Assembly: GCA_022704725.1 (NCBI GenBank)
Contig: JAKJFV010000031.1
Span: 1 to 10,416 of the forward strand
Direction: 5' to 3'
DNA length: 10,416 bases
Source: Spirochaetota bacterium
GTDB lineage: Bacteria; Spirochaetota; Spirochaetia; Treponematales; Treponemataceae
Under the pieces are notes generated by a model. That model was not told the DNA's origin and did not search any database. It worked only from the letters and a program-made list of their open reading frames with translations. A program made the translations under genes and the position numbers. Shown here in pieces: positions 1-6,258 of this stretch. Position 1 is the stretch's first letter; every line of letters begins with the position of its first letter.

Positions 1-52
1 GACTATTAAAATCAATCCATCATCCAGCTGTTAAATTCTTATGATTTCTCTT

Positions 53-145
53 TTTTTAGCGTTAATTCGCGTCCATTAGCGGTTCATAATCTTCGGCTTC
101 TCCCCCTCTCCTTTATTACTAGTACATCTGTGGAATCTGCGGATT
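53..145. repeat. Short-period intergenic repeats
   Basis: The first 232 bases contain no convincing gene. Within them, GCG recurs at 59, 69 and 79, exactly 10 bp apart, in three related 10-bp blocks (TTTTTAGCGT, TAATTCGCGT, CCATTAGCGG). Further on, ATCTGTGGA (126-134) is followed directly by ATCTGCGGA (135-143), a 9-bp tandem pair. Both motif types resemble short imperfect repeats that I recall from intergenic regions of many unrelated bacterial genomes. That link is from memory. Function is unknown. Confidence 0.5.
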
Positions 146-170
146 ATTCATATTTTTAGTTTCATTACCC

Positions 171-199
171 TGTACAGCATCCTTCACAGAGAATATAAT
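171..199 (+). promoter_or_regulatory. Sigma-70-type promoter of the flavoprotein pair
   Basis: A perfect -10 hexamer TATAAT lies at 194-199. A -35-like TGTACA lies at 171-176 (4 of 6 matches to TTGACA), with an ideal 17-bp spacer. The predicted start near 206 leaves a leader of about 27 nt before the ATG at 233, which has AGGAG at 221-225. The -35 box is embedded in the 8-bp palindrome CTGTACAG (170-177), which could be a repressor site, although that is speculative. Confidence 0.6.
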
Positions 200-232
200 G
201 TATATAAGACGGTACTAAAAAGGAGACTTTGT

Positions 233-769
233 ATGAAAAGTTTAGTAGTCTATTATTCACGCAAGGGCAGCAATAAATTTCTTGCACAAAAAATTGCAGC
301 CGACAGGGGAAGCGACATCGTTGAGCTTAAACCCCTGGGAAACAGTCTTTTTTCGATTATTATGTCTTCCCTCTTTAAAACGCCTGTACCATTACAGAAA
401 ATTTCAGCTGATATTGCCTCCTACGACAGTGTGTATGTGTGCGGTCCTATTTATATGGGGCAGCTTATTTCTCCCTTAGCAACTTTCATCAAGAAAAACA
501 AAAAAACAATTAAATCTCTGCACTTTGTGACCTGCTGCGGAGGCGGCGAGGCCGAAAAAGACGGAAAATTCGGATACAACAGTGTGTTTAATAAGGTGAA
601 AGAAATTGCCGGCCCCGCCTGTCTTTCCTGTGAAGCATTCCCCATCGACCTCATTATTCCCGATGAACTTAGAGGAAACGATGAGGCTGTTATGAATGTA
701 AGACTCAGCTCTGAAACCTTTTCGGGTGCAATCGTAGAAAAATACAACCAGTATATACAAAAAATGTAG
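233..769 (+). CDS. Flavodoxin-like protein
   Basis: A 178-residue protein with a flavodoxin fold, probably an FMN-binding cytoplasmic electron carrier or small flavoprotein. An opening beta strand (KSLVVYY) leads into a phosphate-binding loop, SRKGSNK at residues 9-15, in the place of the family's T/S-x-T/S-G-N-T loop. The block CGPIYMGQLISPLATF (70-85) matches the flavin-contacting GP-x-Y...P segment of flavodoxins. A third strand (HFVT) leads into the unusual run CCGGGE at 101-106. The ATG is well set by AGGAG eight bases upstream. The gene is first in a two-gene unit with the flavoprotein at 783, only 13 bp downstream, so electron transfer between the two products is a reasonable inference. 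The partner and substrate cannot be told from the sequence. Confidence 0.8.
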   Translation: MKSLVVYYSRKGSNKFLAQKIAADRGSDIVELKPLGNSLFSIIMSSLFKTPVPLQKISADIASYDSVYVCGPIYMGQLISPLATFIKKNKKTIKSLHFVTCCGGGEAEKDGKFGYNSVFNKVKEIAGPACLSCEAFPIDLIIPDELRGNDEAVMNVRLSSETFSGAIVEKYNQYIQKM

Positions 770-782
770 AAGGATTAGTAAT

Positions 783-1496
783 ATGAAAATCACTGTCGTT
801 TACGGAACTGAAAGAAAAGGTTGTACGTATACAATAGCACAAAAGCTTATCAGCTCATTTTCAGATGCTCAAGTAAACGAACTATTTTTGCCCAAAGATT
901 TACCCGAATTCTGTGTATCGTGCTTCAAGTGCTTTACAGAAGAACATGCTTCCTGTGCTCATGATAAGTATGTTAAACCAATACGTGAAAAGCTAATTTG
1001 GGCAGACCTCATAATTCTGACATCGCCTGTGTATTCTTTTCATGTAACAGGACAGATGAAGGTTTTACTGGATCACTTTGCGAATATGTGGTTAGTGCAT
1101 AGACCGGAAGAATCAATGTTTAAAAAACAGGGTGTTGTTATTTCTACAGCCTCCGGACCAGTTTATGCAAAAACGTTAAACGAGATGAAAGATTCTCTGG
1201 ATTTTTGGGGAGTTACCAGGGTATACAAAATTGGCACTGCGGTAATGGAAACAGATTGGGAGAGAGTTAAGCCGAAGATTAAGAATAAAACGTATGCGAA
1301 AATCTTAAAAATTTCGGCTAAAATTAGCAAAACATATTTGAGAATTCAAAGAACTGGAAGGGCATTTCCTTCCTTCCGGGTGTTAAAATGGTTCGCTATA
1401 AGCCGCTTCATGCAGAAAAGACTCCGTTTGAATCCGATCGATGCTTTGTACTGGGAGAGCAAAGAGTGGACGGGAAAAAACCGTCCATGGAAATAA
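783..1496 (+). CDS. NAD(P)H-dependent oxidoreductase / iron-sulfur flavoprotein family
   Basis: A 237-residue protein of the NADPH-dependent FMN reductase/flavodoxin-like superfamily. Residues 1-13 form the first strand and phosphate loop (VVYGTERKG). TSPVYSFHVTGQMKVLLDHF (80-99) is the typical FMN-site helix. Cysteines 44, 47, 50 and 58 follow C-x2-C-x2-C-x7-C. This is the compact spacing that binds a [4Fe-4S] cluster in archaeal iron-sulfur flavoproteins, so the protein may hold both FMN and a cluster; simple thiol roles are also possible. The C-terminal 75 residues are basic and tryptophan-rich (ending in NRPWK). A Shine-Dalgarno AGAAGGA (768-774) overlaps the upstream stop, which suggests translational coupling to the flavodoxin gene. 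The stop ends one base before the convergent discoidin-domain remnant. Confidence 0.75.
   Translation: MKITVVYGTERKGCTYTIAQKLISSFSDAQVNELFLPKDLPEFCVSCFKCFTEEHASCAHDKYVKPIREKLIWADLIILTSPVYSFHVTGQMKVLLDHFANMWLVHRPEESMFKKQGVVISTASGPVYAKTLNEMKDSLDFWGVTRVYKIGTAVMETDWERVKPKIKNKTYAKILKISAKISKTYLRIQRTGRAFPSFRVLKWFAISRFMQKRLRLNPIDALYWESKEWTGKNRPWK
1467..1487 (+). repeat. Perfect inverted repeat at the flavoprotein 3' end
   Basis: TGGACGG (1467-1473) and CCGTCCA (1481-1487) form a perfect 7-bp stem with a purine-rich 7-nt loop (GAAAAAA), inside the last codons of the flavoprotein gene. No T run follows on either strand, so it is not a standard intrinsic terminator. It could protect the 3' end of the mRNA or act with a weak downstream stop. 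Confidence 0.45.
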
Positions 1497-1733
1497 TTAC
1501 TGCATATGAACAAACATATCCCACAGTGAGTAGCCCCACTGTGTAGATCTTTTTTTACCATACAGCTGTACAAAACGTGCTTTAACAGCCGGGAACTGAT
1601 TTTTTTCGGTACCGCTCCTTCCCTCTAAACATTCATACACACGTACCCAAGTTTCGCCGTCTTGAGAAATCCTTATTTCGTATTCCGATGCAAATGCCGC
1701 TTCCCAGCAAAGGGTAACAGCATTAATTGCAGT
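1497..1733 (-). pseudogene. Orphan C-terminal fragment of an F5/8 type C (discoidin-like) domain
   Basis: The minus strand is open for 78 codons from just after an in-frame TAA (1734-1736) to a TAA at 1497-1499, with no usable ATG at its head. The translation resembles the last half of F5/8 type C domains: a strand with LCWEAAFASEYEIRIS, then DGETWVRVYE, then ARFVQLYGKKR, ending with STQWGYSLWDMFV. The KRxTQWGYSLWxF-V block is a hallmark of bacterial members of this sugar- or surface-binding family. The N-terminal half of the domain, any signal peptide and any start codon are missing, and I saw nothing in frame upstream that restores them. It is best read as the decayed tail of a deleted secreted protein gene. 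A fused or frameshifted start upstream cannot be excluded. Confidence 0.75.
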
Positions 1734-1745
1734 TTATCTGCTTTT

Positions 1746-1774
1746 GTGTCATTATTCGAACATGAATTTATTAT
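1746..1774 (+). promoter_or_regulatory. Candidate promoter of the HAD gene (leaderless geometry)
   Basis: TATTAT at 1769-1774 (5 of 6) and GTGTCA at 1746-1751 (4 of 6) are 17 bp apart. The -10 box ends five bases before the ATG at 1780, so transcription would begin at or near the start codon. A weaker pair, TTGCAG 1727-1732 and CATTAT 1750-1755, has the same relation to the in-frame ATG at 1762. Confidence 0.4.
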
Positions 1775-1779
1775 CAGCA

Positions 1780-2562
1780 ATGGAAACTTCAACAGCAAAA
1801 AAAATTAAGTTTTTGCTCACCGATATTGACGACACTTTGACAAAAGACGGCAAACTTATTCCGGAAGCCTACAGCGCTCTTTGGGATCTAAAAAAAGAAG
1901 GCATACCGGTTATAGCAGTTACCGGCAGAGCAAGCGCATGGGGAAACCTGCTTGTTCAGGAATGGCCTGTGGATGCAGTAATCACAGAAAACGGAGCCCT
2001 GTCATACTATATAACGGAGAACCATACTATTGAAACTTTTGTTTTCCCCGGTACAAGTGAAAATTCCGACCCATCGTTACGCAGAGCCTTTGAACAGTCT
2101 CTGCAGGAAATTAAAAGAGCAAAAGCGGCGCAGGATAATCACCTTAGGCAATATGATCTAGCCATAGATTATGCAGAAACAGTTTCACCTCCATTAAAAT
2201 CTGAAGAAGTGGCACACATTATAAGTATATTTGAAAAAGAAGGCTGCAGAGCTGTCCCTTCATCGATTCACATTAATACATGGAAAGGAAATTTCAACAA
2301 AAAAGAAGCAGCGGTCATAATGCTTAAAAAGCTTTTTTCGTATGATGAAAAAGATGCCGATACTGTTATTTACGCGGGAGATGCACGGAATGATGAACCG
2401 ATGTTTGAATACTTTCCAAATGCCTGTGCTGTTGCAAATATCAGTAAATGGATTAATGTGATGACCCATCATCCAAGGTGGGTTTCGTCAAAAGAATATG
2501 GATGGGGATTTGCAGATATTGTTCAAACGCTTATTTCAAAACGGAATCAACAAGACTCATAA
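1780..2562 (+). CDS. HAD-superfamily phosphatase, Cof-like (type IIB)
   Basis: A 260-residue cytoplasmic HAD hydrolase, probably a sugar-phosphate or small phosphometabolite phosphatase; the substrate cannot be read from the sequence. All four HAD motifs are present: motif I DIDDTL with nucleophile D15 and acid/base D17, motif II VTGR with T48, motif III lysine in NFNKKEA (about K174), and motif IV GDARND (200-205). The insert between motifs II and III, roughly residues 83-165, is a C2-type cap. The start is uncertain. ATG 1780 places motif I about 15 residues in and has a promoter-like -10 just upstream. ATG 1762 and TTG 1744 are in-frame alternatives. None has a Shine-Dalgarno sequence. The 3' end overlaps the convergent membrane-protein gene by 32 bp. 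Confidence 0.85.
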   Translation: METSTAKKIKFLLTDIDDTLTKDGKLIPEAYSALWDLKKEGIPVIAVTGRASAWGNLLVQEWPVDAVITENGALSYYITENHTIETFVFPGTSENSDPSLRRAFEQSLQEIKRAKAAQDNHLRQYDLAIDYAETVSPPLKSEEVAHIISIFEKEGCRAVPSSIHINTWKGNFNKKEAAVIMLKKLFSYDEKDADTVIYAGDARNDEPMFEYFPNACAVANISKWINVMTHHPRWVSSKEYGWGFADIVQTLISKRNQQDS

Positions 2563-4849
2563 AATCTTTATCGATGGGGACTTCTTTCTGTTTTATTTCG
2601 CGGGGAATGGTAAATAATCCGTCTTTTTCAACAATTGCTTCTTCTATTTCATCGTCTGCAGCCGAAAGCTCAGTAACCCTCTGGGGAGAGGCAAACTGCA
2701 TGGCAAAGGTGAACGGAGAAGTATCATCAATTAAATCTACAATCTCGGCCTTATCGAGTTCTTCATAATCTTCTATTAAATCATCTTCTGTCATTTTAGC
2801 AGAATCTTGAGCAGCAATTGAAATCTCATTCTTTTTGGGCTCAGCTTTTATCTGCTCTTCCTTGTCGAGATCGGAAAAGTCCGGAAAGGCTATTTCAAAA
2901 TGAATTTGAGAATCGTCGGAATGTCTTTCTTTCTCTGTAACAGTCAGATCGCCAAAGGTGAGTTCTTCTGCAAGAACAGACCGGAAAATGGCAGATTCCG
3001 AGACGGAGAATGAATCATCCGATTCTTCATAATTTACCGCAAATCCTTTCTTTTTATCTTCATCAAGCTCTTCGGCCTTTTCAACTTCGTTGAGTTCCTC
3101 TACAGCTTCTACCTCATCAAGTTCTTCCGCTTCTTCTACTTCGTCGAGTTCTTCAACTGCTTCAACTTCATCAAGTTCTTCGACTGCTTCCGATTCATCA
3201 AGTTCTTCGGCTTCTTCTACTTCATCAAGTTCTTCGGCTTCTTCTACTTCATCAAGCTCTTCGGCCTCTTCTACTTCGTTGAGTTCTTCGGCCTCTTCTA
3301 CTTCGTTGAGTTCTTCGGCCTCTTCTACTTCGTTGAGTTCTTCGGCTTCGTCAAGTTCTTCGACTTCATCAAGCTCTTCAACTTCGTCAAGTTCTTCGAC
3401 TTCATCAAGCTCTTCGACTTCGTCAAGTTCTTCAACTTCGTCAAGTTCTTCTACTTCGTCGAGTTCTTCAACTTCGTCAAGTTCTTCGACAGCATCGGCA
3501 GTCTCAGGAAGCGTTGACGGAACAGGGGCAGCCTGCTTTTGAGCAGCCTTCTTGCCTGAAGTTTTAGGCAGCGAAGCGGATTGAACACGGGCTGTGCTCA
3601 AAATTTCCTCGAGCATCTTCTTTATTTCATCAGTATTAACCTGTGCAATCTGAGGAGCAGACTGCGGTATATTTTTCTTAATGGAAGCAAAGATTTCATC
3701 CCAGCTTTTTTCAAGCAATGAATCTACAAGCTCTATATGTTTTTTACCACGCCGTCCTAAACTCTTTTTAAGGTCCCGTGTAGCTTCATGGCGCCTCAGC
3801 TGAATATCGGTTATAACTTTCTGCCAGTCAATTTCCTCTTTCGTTTCCAAATACTCATTGAGAAGGGCAAACTGAAACTTCTTTATTCTTTCGCGGATAA
3901 ATACCGTATCATCCTGTTTTACATTGAGCAGAAGCAGGACCGATAAATACAAGGTCATAAATACGCTTACAAGCAGTATAATCTTAACTGCATCACTGAA
4001 AATAAATAACTCTTCCCGGAAAACCTCTGCAATAACAGCATTCGAGCTATTTGTATTTGAGAGCATTAAAAAGGAAAACTGCTGTGCATCTATGAGCCGT
4101 TCTGTACCGTATAATCCCTCATTCCATTTTTTTCCAATTTCTTCAGACACAAGCTCCTGCCCGATCTGAGCTACTCCGAATACAAAACCCTTATTATGAA
4201 GAAGCAATGATTTTTCACTTACCGTTATAAGGTTCTGCATGAGCAGATACCGGCTGAAGTCCTGTGATTCAACATAAAAGGCTATTGTTCCCTGCAGAAT
4301 ATCAAAGGCGTCATAAAAAACAAAAGAGTAGATAAGCCTGTCGTTTTCGCTGTCCAGAATAAGCCGGCTTTTTTGCTCCTCACTGCATTCAAGTGTTTCA
4401 TACGGAGTTTCGCCGAGTTTTTCGTAGTTTTCATAGTTAATTAAGTTCGGCTGTTTTCTCAGAATGTCCTTTGCAAAGGTGCTGAAGTGAATTTTTCTTC
4501 CGTCGCTTCCGATTATTCGAATGCCTTTAAGTCCGGAGGTTTCGCTCATCAGCAGGCCCGATAAATCTTCGCGGGACTGAATATCTTCAGCTGCTTGTGA
4601 AGGAAGAGAACTTCTTTTTACAGAAAGAGAAAGGGCAAACGAAGAAAATCTTTTTATATGACTGCCCGAATAATCATCAAAGGATTGAGCAATAGATGAG
4701 AGCTTGGATTCCATCGCAGAAAGGACCGCAGGCTGATAAAACCTCGTTTCCAGGATAGAAAACAATCCCGCAAAGGCTGCTACGGTAAAAGCGGCAAATA
4801 AGAGAACAGATATTAATAAGCTAAGTGCTGCTTTTTGTCCGGATGACAC
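2531..4849 (-). CDS. Two-helix membrane protein with acidic-repeat cytoplasmic domain
   Basis: A 772-residue protein not assignable to a named family. A transmembrane segment at about 9-31 is followed by an extracytoplasmic region (about 33-280) rich in predicted helix and strand, with the layout of a Cache-like sensor. A second transmembrane segment lies at about 286-310. The cytoplasmic part has a basic, helical stretch (about 315-400), a linker rich in Ala, Pro and Lys (425-450), a 144-residue acidic repeat (454-597) and an acidic tail ending SLVDSVLK. I see no HAMP, kinase, cyclase or chemotaxis signalling domain. The outer segment resembles a receptor, but the output side is unlike one, so a scaffold or cell-envelope role is as likely. 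The start is GTG, set by a strong Shine-Dalgarno (4854-4860). The gene is divergent from hflX, 114 bp away. Confidence 0.8.
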   Translation of the reverse strand: MSSGQKAALSLLISVLLFAAFTVAAFAGLFSILETRFYQPAVLSAMESKLSSIAQSFDDYSGSHIKRFSSFALSLSVKRSSLPSQAAEDIQSREDLSGLLMSETSGLKGIRIIGSDGRKIHFSTFAKDILRKQPNLINYENYEKLGETPYETLECSEEQKSRLILDSENDRLIYSFVFYDAFDILQGTIAFYVESQDFSRYLLMQNLITVSEKSLLLHNKGFVFGVAQIGQELVSEEIGKKWNEGLYGTERLIDAQQFSFLMLSNTNSSNAVIAEVFREELFIFSDAVKIILLVSVFMTLYLSVLLLLNVKQDDTVFIRERIKKFQFALLNEYLETKEEIDWQKVITDIQLRRHEATRDLKKSLGRRGKKHIELVDSLLEKSWDEIFASIKKNIPQSAPQIAQVNTDEIKKMLEEILSTARVQSASLPKTSGKKAAQKQAAPVPSTLPETADAVEELDEVEELDEVEELDEVEELDEVEELDEVEELDEVEELDEVEELDEAEELNEVEEAEELNEVEEAEELNEVEEAEELDEVEEAEELDEVEEAEELDESEAVEELDEVEAVEELDEVEEAEELDEVEAVEELNEVEKAEELDEDKKKGFAVNYEESDDSFSVSESAIFRSVLAEELTFGDLTVTEKERHSDDSQIHFEIAFPDFSDLDKEEQIKAEPKKNEISIAAQDSAKMTEDDLIEDYEELDKAEIVDLIDDTSPFTFAMQFASPQRVTELSAADDEIEEAIVEKDGLFTIPREIKQKEVPIDKDFMSLVDSVLK
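3059..3490 (-). repeat. Coding tandem repeat: 18-bp and 27-bp units
   Basis: Eight 18-bp units encode VEELDE (residues 454-501, DNA 3347-3490). Ten 27-bp units then encode variants of AEELNEVEE (residues 502-591, DNA 3077-3346), and a final AEELDE closes the array. Three consecutive 27-bp copies are identical (3263-3289, 3290-3316, 3317-3343). Two 36-bp blocks (3351-3386 and 3387-3422) differ at one base. Unit lengths are all multiples of three, so copy-number change keeps the reading frame. The array probably forms a long, highly negative helix. Confidence 0.95.
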
Positions 4850-4853
4850 AGAT

Positions 4854-4860
4854 CCTCCCC
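4854..4860 (-). promoter_or_regulatory. Shine-Dalgarno setting a GTG start
   Basis: On the minus strand GGGGAGG is followed by four bases and GTG (4849-4847). It supports GTG as the true start of the 772-residue protein, since the hydrophobic N-terminal segment begins eight codons later. Confidence 0.75.
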
Positions 4861-4869
4861 GCAGATATG

Positions 4870-4898
4870 ACTATAATAAATTATCGGACAAAATTAAA
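4870..4898 (-). promoter_or_regulatory. Weak candidate promoter of the acidic-repeat protein
   Basis: On the minus strand TTTAAT (4898-4893) and TATAGT (4875-4870) are 17 bp apart. The -10 matches 5 of 6 and the -35 only 3 of 6. The leader would be about 14 nt and contain the Shine-Dalgarno. The region is AT-rich, so chance is a real alternative. Confidence 0.3.
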
Positions 4899-4927
4899 GA
4901 GAAAATAACACTCTTTTGCACCTTTTC

Positions 4928-4956
4928 AGTACAAAATCTCCATTTTGTTGTATAAT
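4928..4956 (+). promoter_or_regulatory. Candidate hflX promoter (leaderless geometry)
   Basis: A perfect TATAAT (4951-4956) ends seven bases before the ATG at 4964. The -35 position, 17 bp upstream, holds AGTACA (3 of 6). A transcript would start at or next to the start codon. The -10 box overlaps an upstream in-frame ATG at 4955, which argues against that ATG as the start. Confidence 0.5.
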
Positions 4957-4963
4957 GCATCTG

Positions 4964-6232
4964 ATGAGTGAATTACAGAATACACAGGAAGATCCGGTAC
5001 GCGCCTTCCTCGTAGGCAAAGACGACGGTACATATCCAATAAGCGAACTTCACGGGCTTGTTAAAACCCTTGGAATGACTATTAATGGTTCTATACTGCT
5101 TTCGAGATACATTCCGACACCGCAATTCGGTGTAGGAACAGGAAAAGCGCACGAAATAATTGCATTGGCACAAGAAGCAGAGGCAGAATGTATAATTCTT
5201 GACTTTGAAATCTCCCCCACACAGCAGAGAAACTGGGAAAAAGAAGCAAATTTCCCGGTATTTGACAGAAACGAAGTAATTATACGAATTTTTGCACAAA
5301 GAGCTAAAACTAAAGAAGCAGTTCTGCAGGTTCATCTTGCCAGGCTGCAGTATGCTATGCCCCGCCTAGCCCACAGCTATGGAGACATGGCCCGCCAAAG
5401 GGGCGGAAGCTACGGTTCAAAAGGATCCGGTGAAACCCAGCTTGAAATTGACCGGCGCGATATTAAAGAACAGATTGCTCAAATAAAGGATGAACTAAAA
5501 AAGGTAATTAAAGAAAGAGAGACCATGAGAAAAAGAAGGGAAAAAATTCCCCTGCCCTCATGCGCCCTTGTCGGATACACCAATGCAGGCAAGTCGAGCC
5601 TGCTCAACAGTTTAACAGGTTCCGGGGTTTTTGTAGAAGACAAGCTTTTTGCAACGCTTGATCCGACAACCAGACGCCTCTCTCTTTCCGGCAGCACCGG
5701 CATTCTTCTCACCGACACAGTCGGTTTTATAAGAAACCTCCCGCACACCCTGATCGATGCATTTAAGTCAACCCTTGAAGAAGCAGTCCGCGCAGACCTC
5801 CTCCTCATTGTACTCGATGCATCAGATACCGATGTCTTTGGCCAGTATGAAACGGTTTGCACTGTTCTTGAAGAAATTGGTGCTTCCAAAAACAAGCGTC
5901 TCCTTATTTTAAATAAAACCGATAAAGAAGAATGTGAACGAAACTTTTCGCTTTCGCGCATAAAAGAAACCGGACAAAATGCGCTGGAAGTAAGTGCAAA
6001 AAACAGCGCCGGTTTTGACGCTTTGATTGAAGCAATTGCAGATTCATTATTCGGGAAAATTAAAGAGTACTCACTTAAACTCAGCGATACCGAACTTCTT
6101 AACGAAATTCGTAAAAACGGCATACTTGTTTCAAGCGAGTGGACAGAAGATGCTGTTAAGATCAAGGCTCGAATAAGTGAAGCCCTTGAGACAAAGCTCT
6201 TTGCTCCGCCCTCAAAGCCCCTATTGCCATGA
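4964..6232 (+). CDS. hflX: GTPase HflX
   Basis: A 422-residue GTPase of the HflX branch, close to the roughly 426 residues of E. coli HflX. In other bacteria HflX binds the 50S subunit and splits stalled or heat-damaged 70S ribosomes. The N-terminal HflX domain (about 10-155) includes the glycine-rich GGSYGSKGSGETQLE segment typical of the family. A basic coiled coil follows (about 162-193). The GTP-binding motifs are complete: G1 GYTNAGKS (204-211), G2 in FATLDPTTR (229-237), G3 DTVGF (251-255), G4 NKTD (317-320) and G5 SAKN (344-347). ATG 4964 is preferred over ATG 4955 and TTG 4916 because those lie within or before the -10 box; no Shine-Dalgarno is present. It is followed 26 bp later by the FliL-like gene. 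Confidence 0.95.
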   Translation: MSELQNTQEDPVRAFLVGKDDGTYPISELHGLVKTLGMTINGSILLSRYIPTPQFGVGTGKAHEIIALAQEAEAECIILDFEISPTQQRNWEKEANFPVFDRNEVIIRIFAQRAKTKEAVLQVHLARLQYAMPRLAHSYGDMARQRGGSYGSKGSGETQLEIDRRDIKEQIAQIKDELKKVIKERETMRKRREKIPLPSCALVGYTNAGKSSLLNSLTGSGVFVEDKLFATLDPTTRRLSLSGSTGILLTDTVGFIRNLPHTLIDAFKSTLEEAVRADLLLIVLDASDTDVFGQYETVCTVLEEIGASKNKRLLILNKTDKEECERNFSLSRIKETGQNALEVSAKNSAGFDALIEAIADSLFGKIKEYSLKLSDTELLNEIRKNGILVSSEWTEDAVKIKARISEALETKLFAPPSKPLLP

Positions 6233-6252
6233 GCATAAACGGCTGTTACAAT
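6224..6252 (+). promoter_or_regulatory. Internal promoter of the FliL-like gene (leaderless geometry)
   Basis: TTGCCA (6224-6229, 5 of 6) and TACAAT (6247-6252, 5 of 6) are exactly 17 bp apart. The -35 box is formed by the last two sense codons of hflX (Leu-Pro). The -10 ends six bases before ATG 6259, so the predicted transcription start is the A of the start codon. No Shine-Dalgarno is present. Confidence 0.65.
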
Positions 6253-6258
6253 TAAACT

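Noticed and set aside
451..793. Two minus-strand reading frames opposite the flavodoxin gene
   Set aside because: They are antisense shadows of a clear flavodoxin-like gene, with no recognisable domain of their own.
1467..1487. Stem-loop TGGACGG/CCGTCCA as an intrinsic terminator
   Set aside because: No T tract follows on the plus strand, and on the minus strand the six Ts are in the loop, not after the stem. It is kept only as an inverted repeat.
1346..1573. Minus-strand frame of 75 residues across the flavoprotein end
   Set aside because: It is out of frame with the F5/8 type C remnant and its product has no family features. The remnant frame at 1497-1733 explains this strand better.
1744..1761. 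TTG start at 1744 for the HAD phosphatase
   Set aside because: The extra residues precede the normal first strand, there is no Shine-Dalgarno, and the best -10 box lies downstream of it, before ATG 1780.
3059..3490. Regular repeats that might suggest a CRISPR array
   Set aside because: There are no unique spacers. Units are directly tandem, 18 or 27 bp, in frame and encode a continuous acidic peptide.
3090..3542. Plus-strand serine-rich 150-residue reading frame
   Set aside because: It is the antisense of the acidic-repeat array: the GAA/GAG/GAT/GAC-rich codons read as Ser/Thr codons on the other strand. It has no independent start signal and sits inside a well-supported gene.
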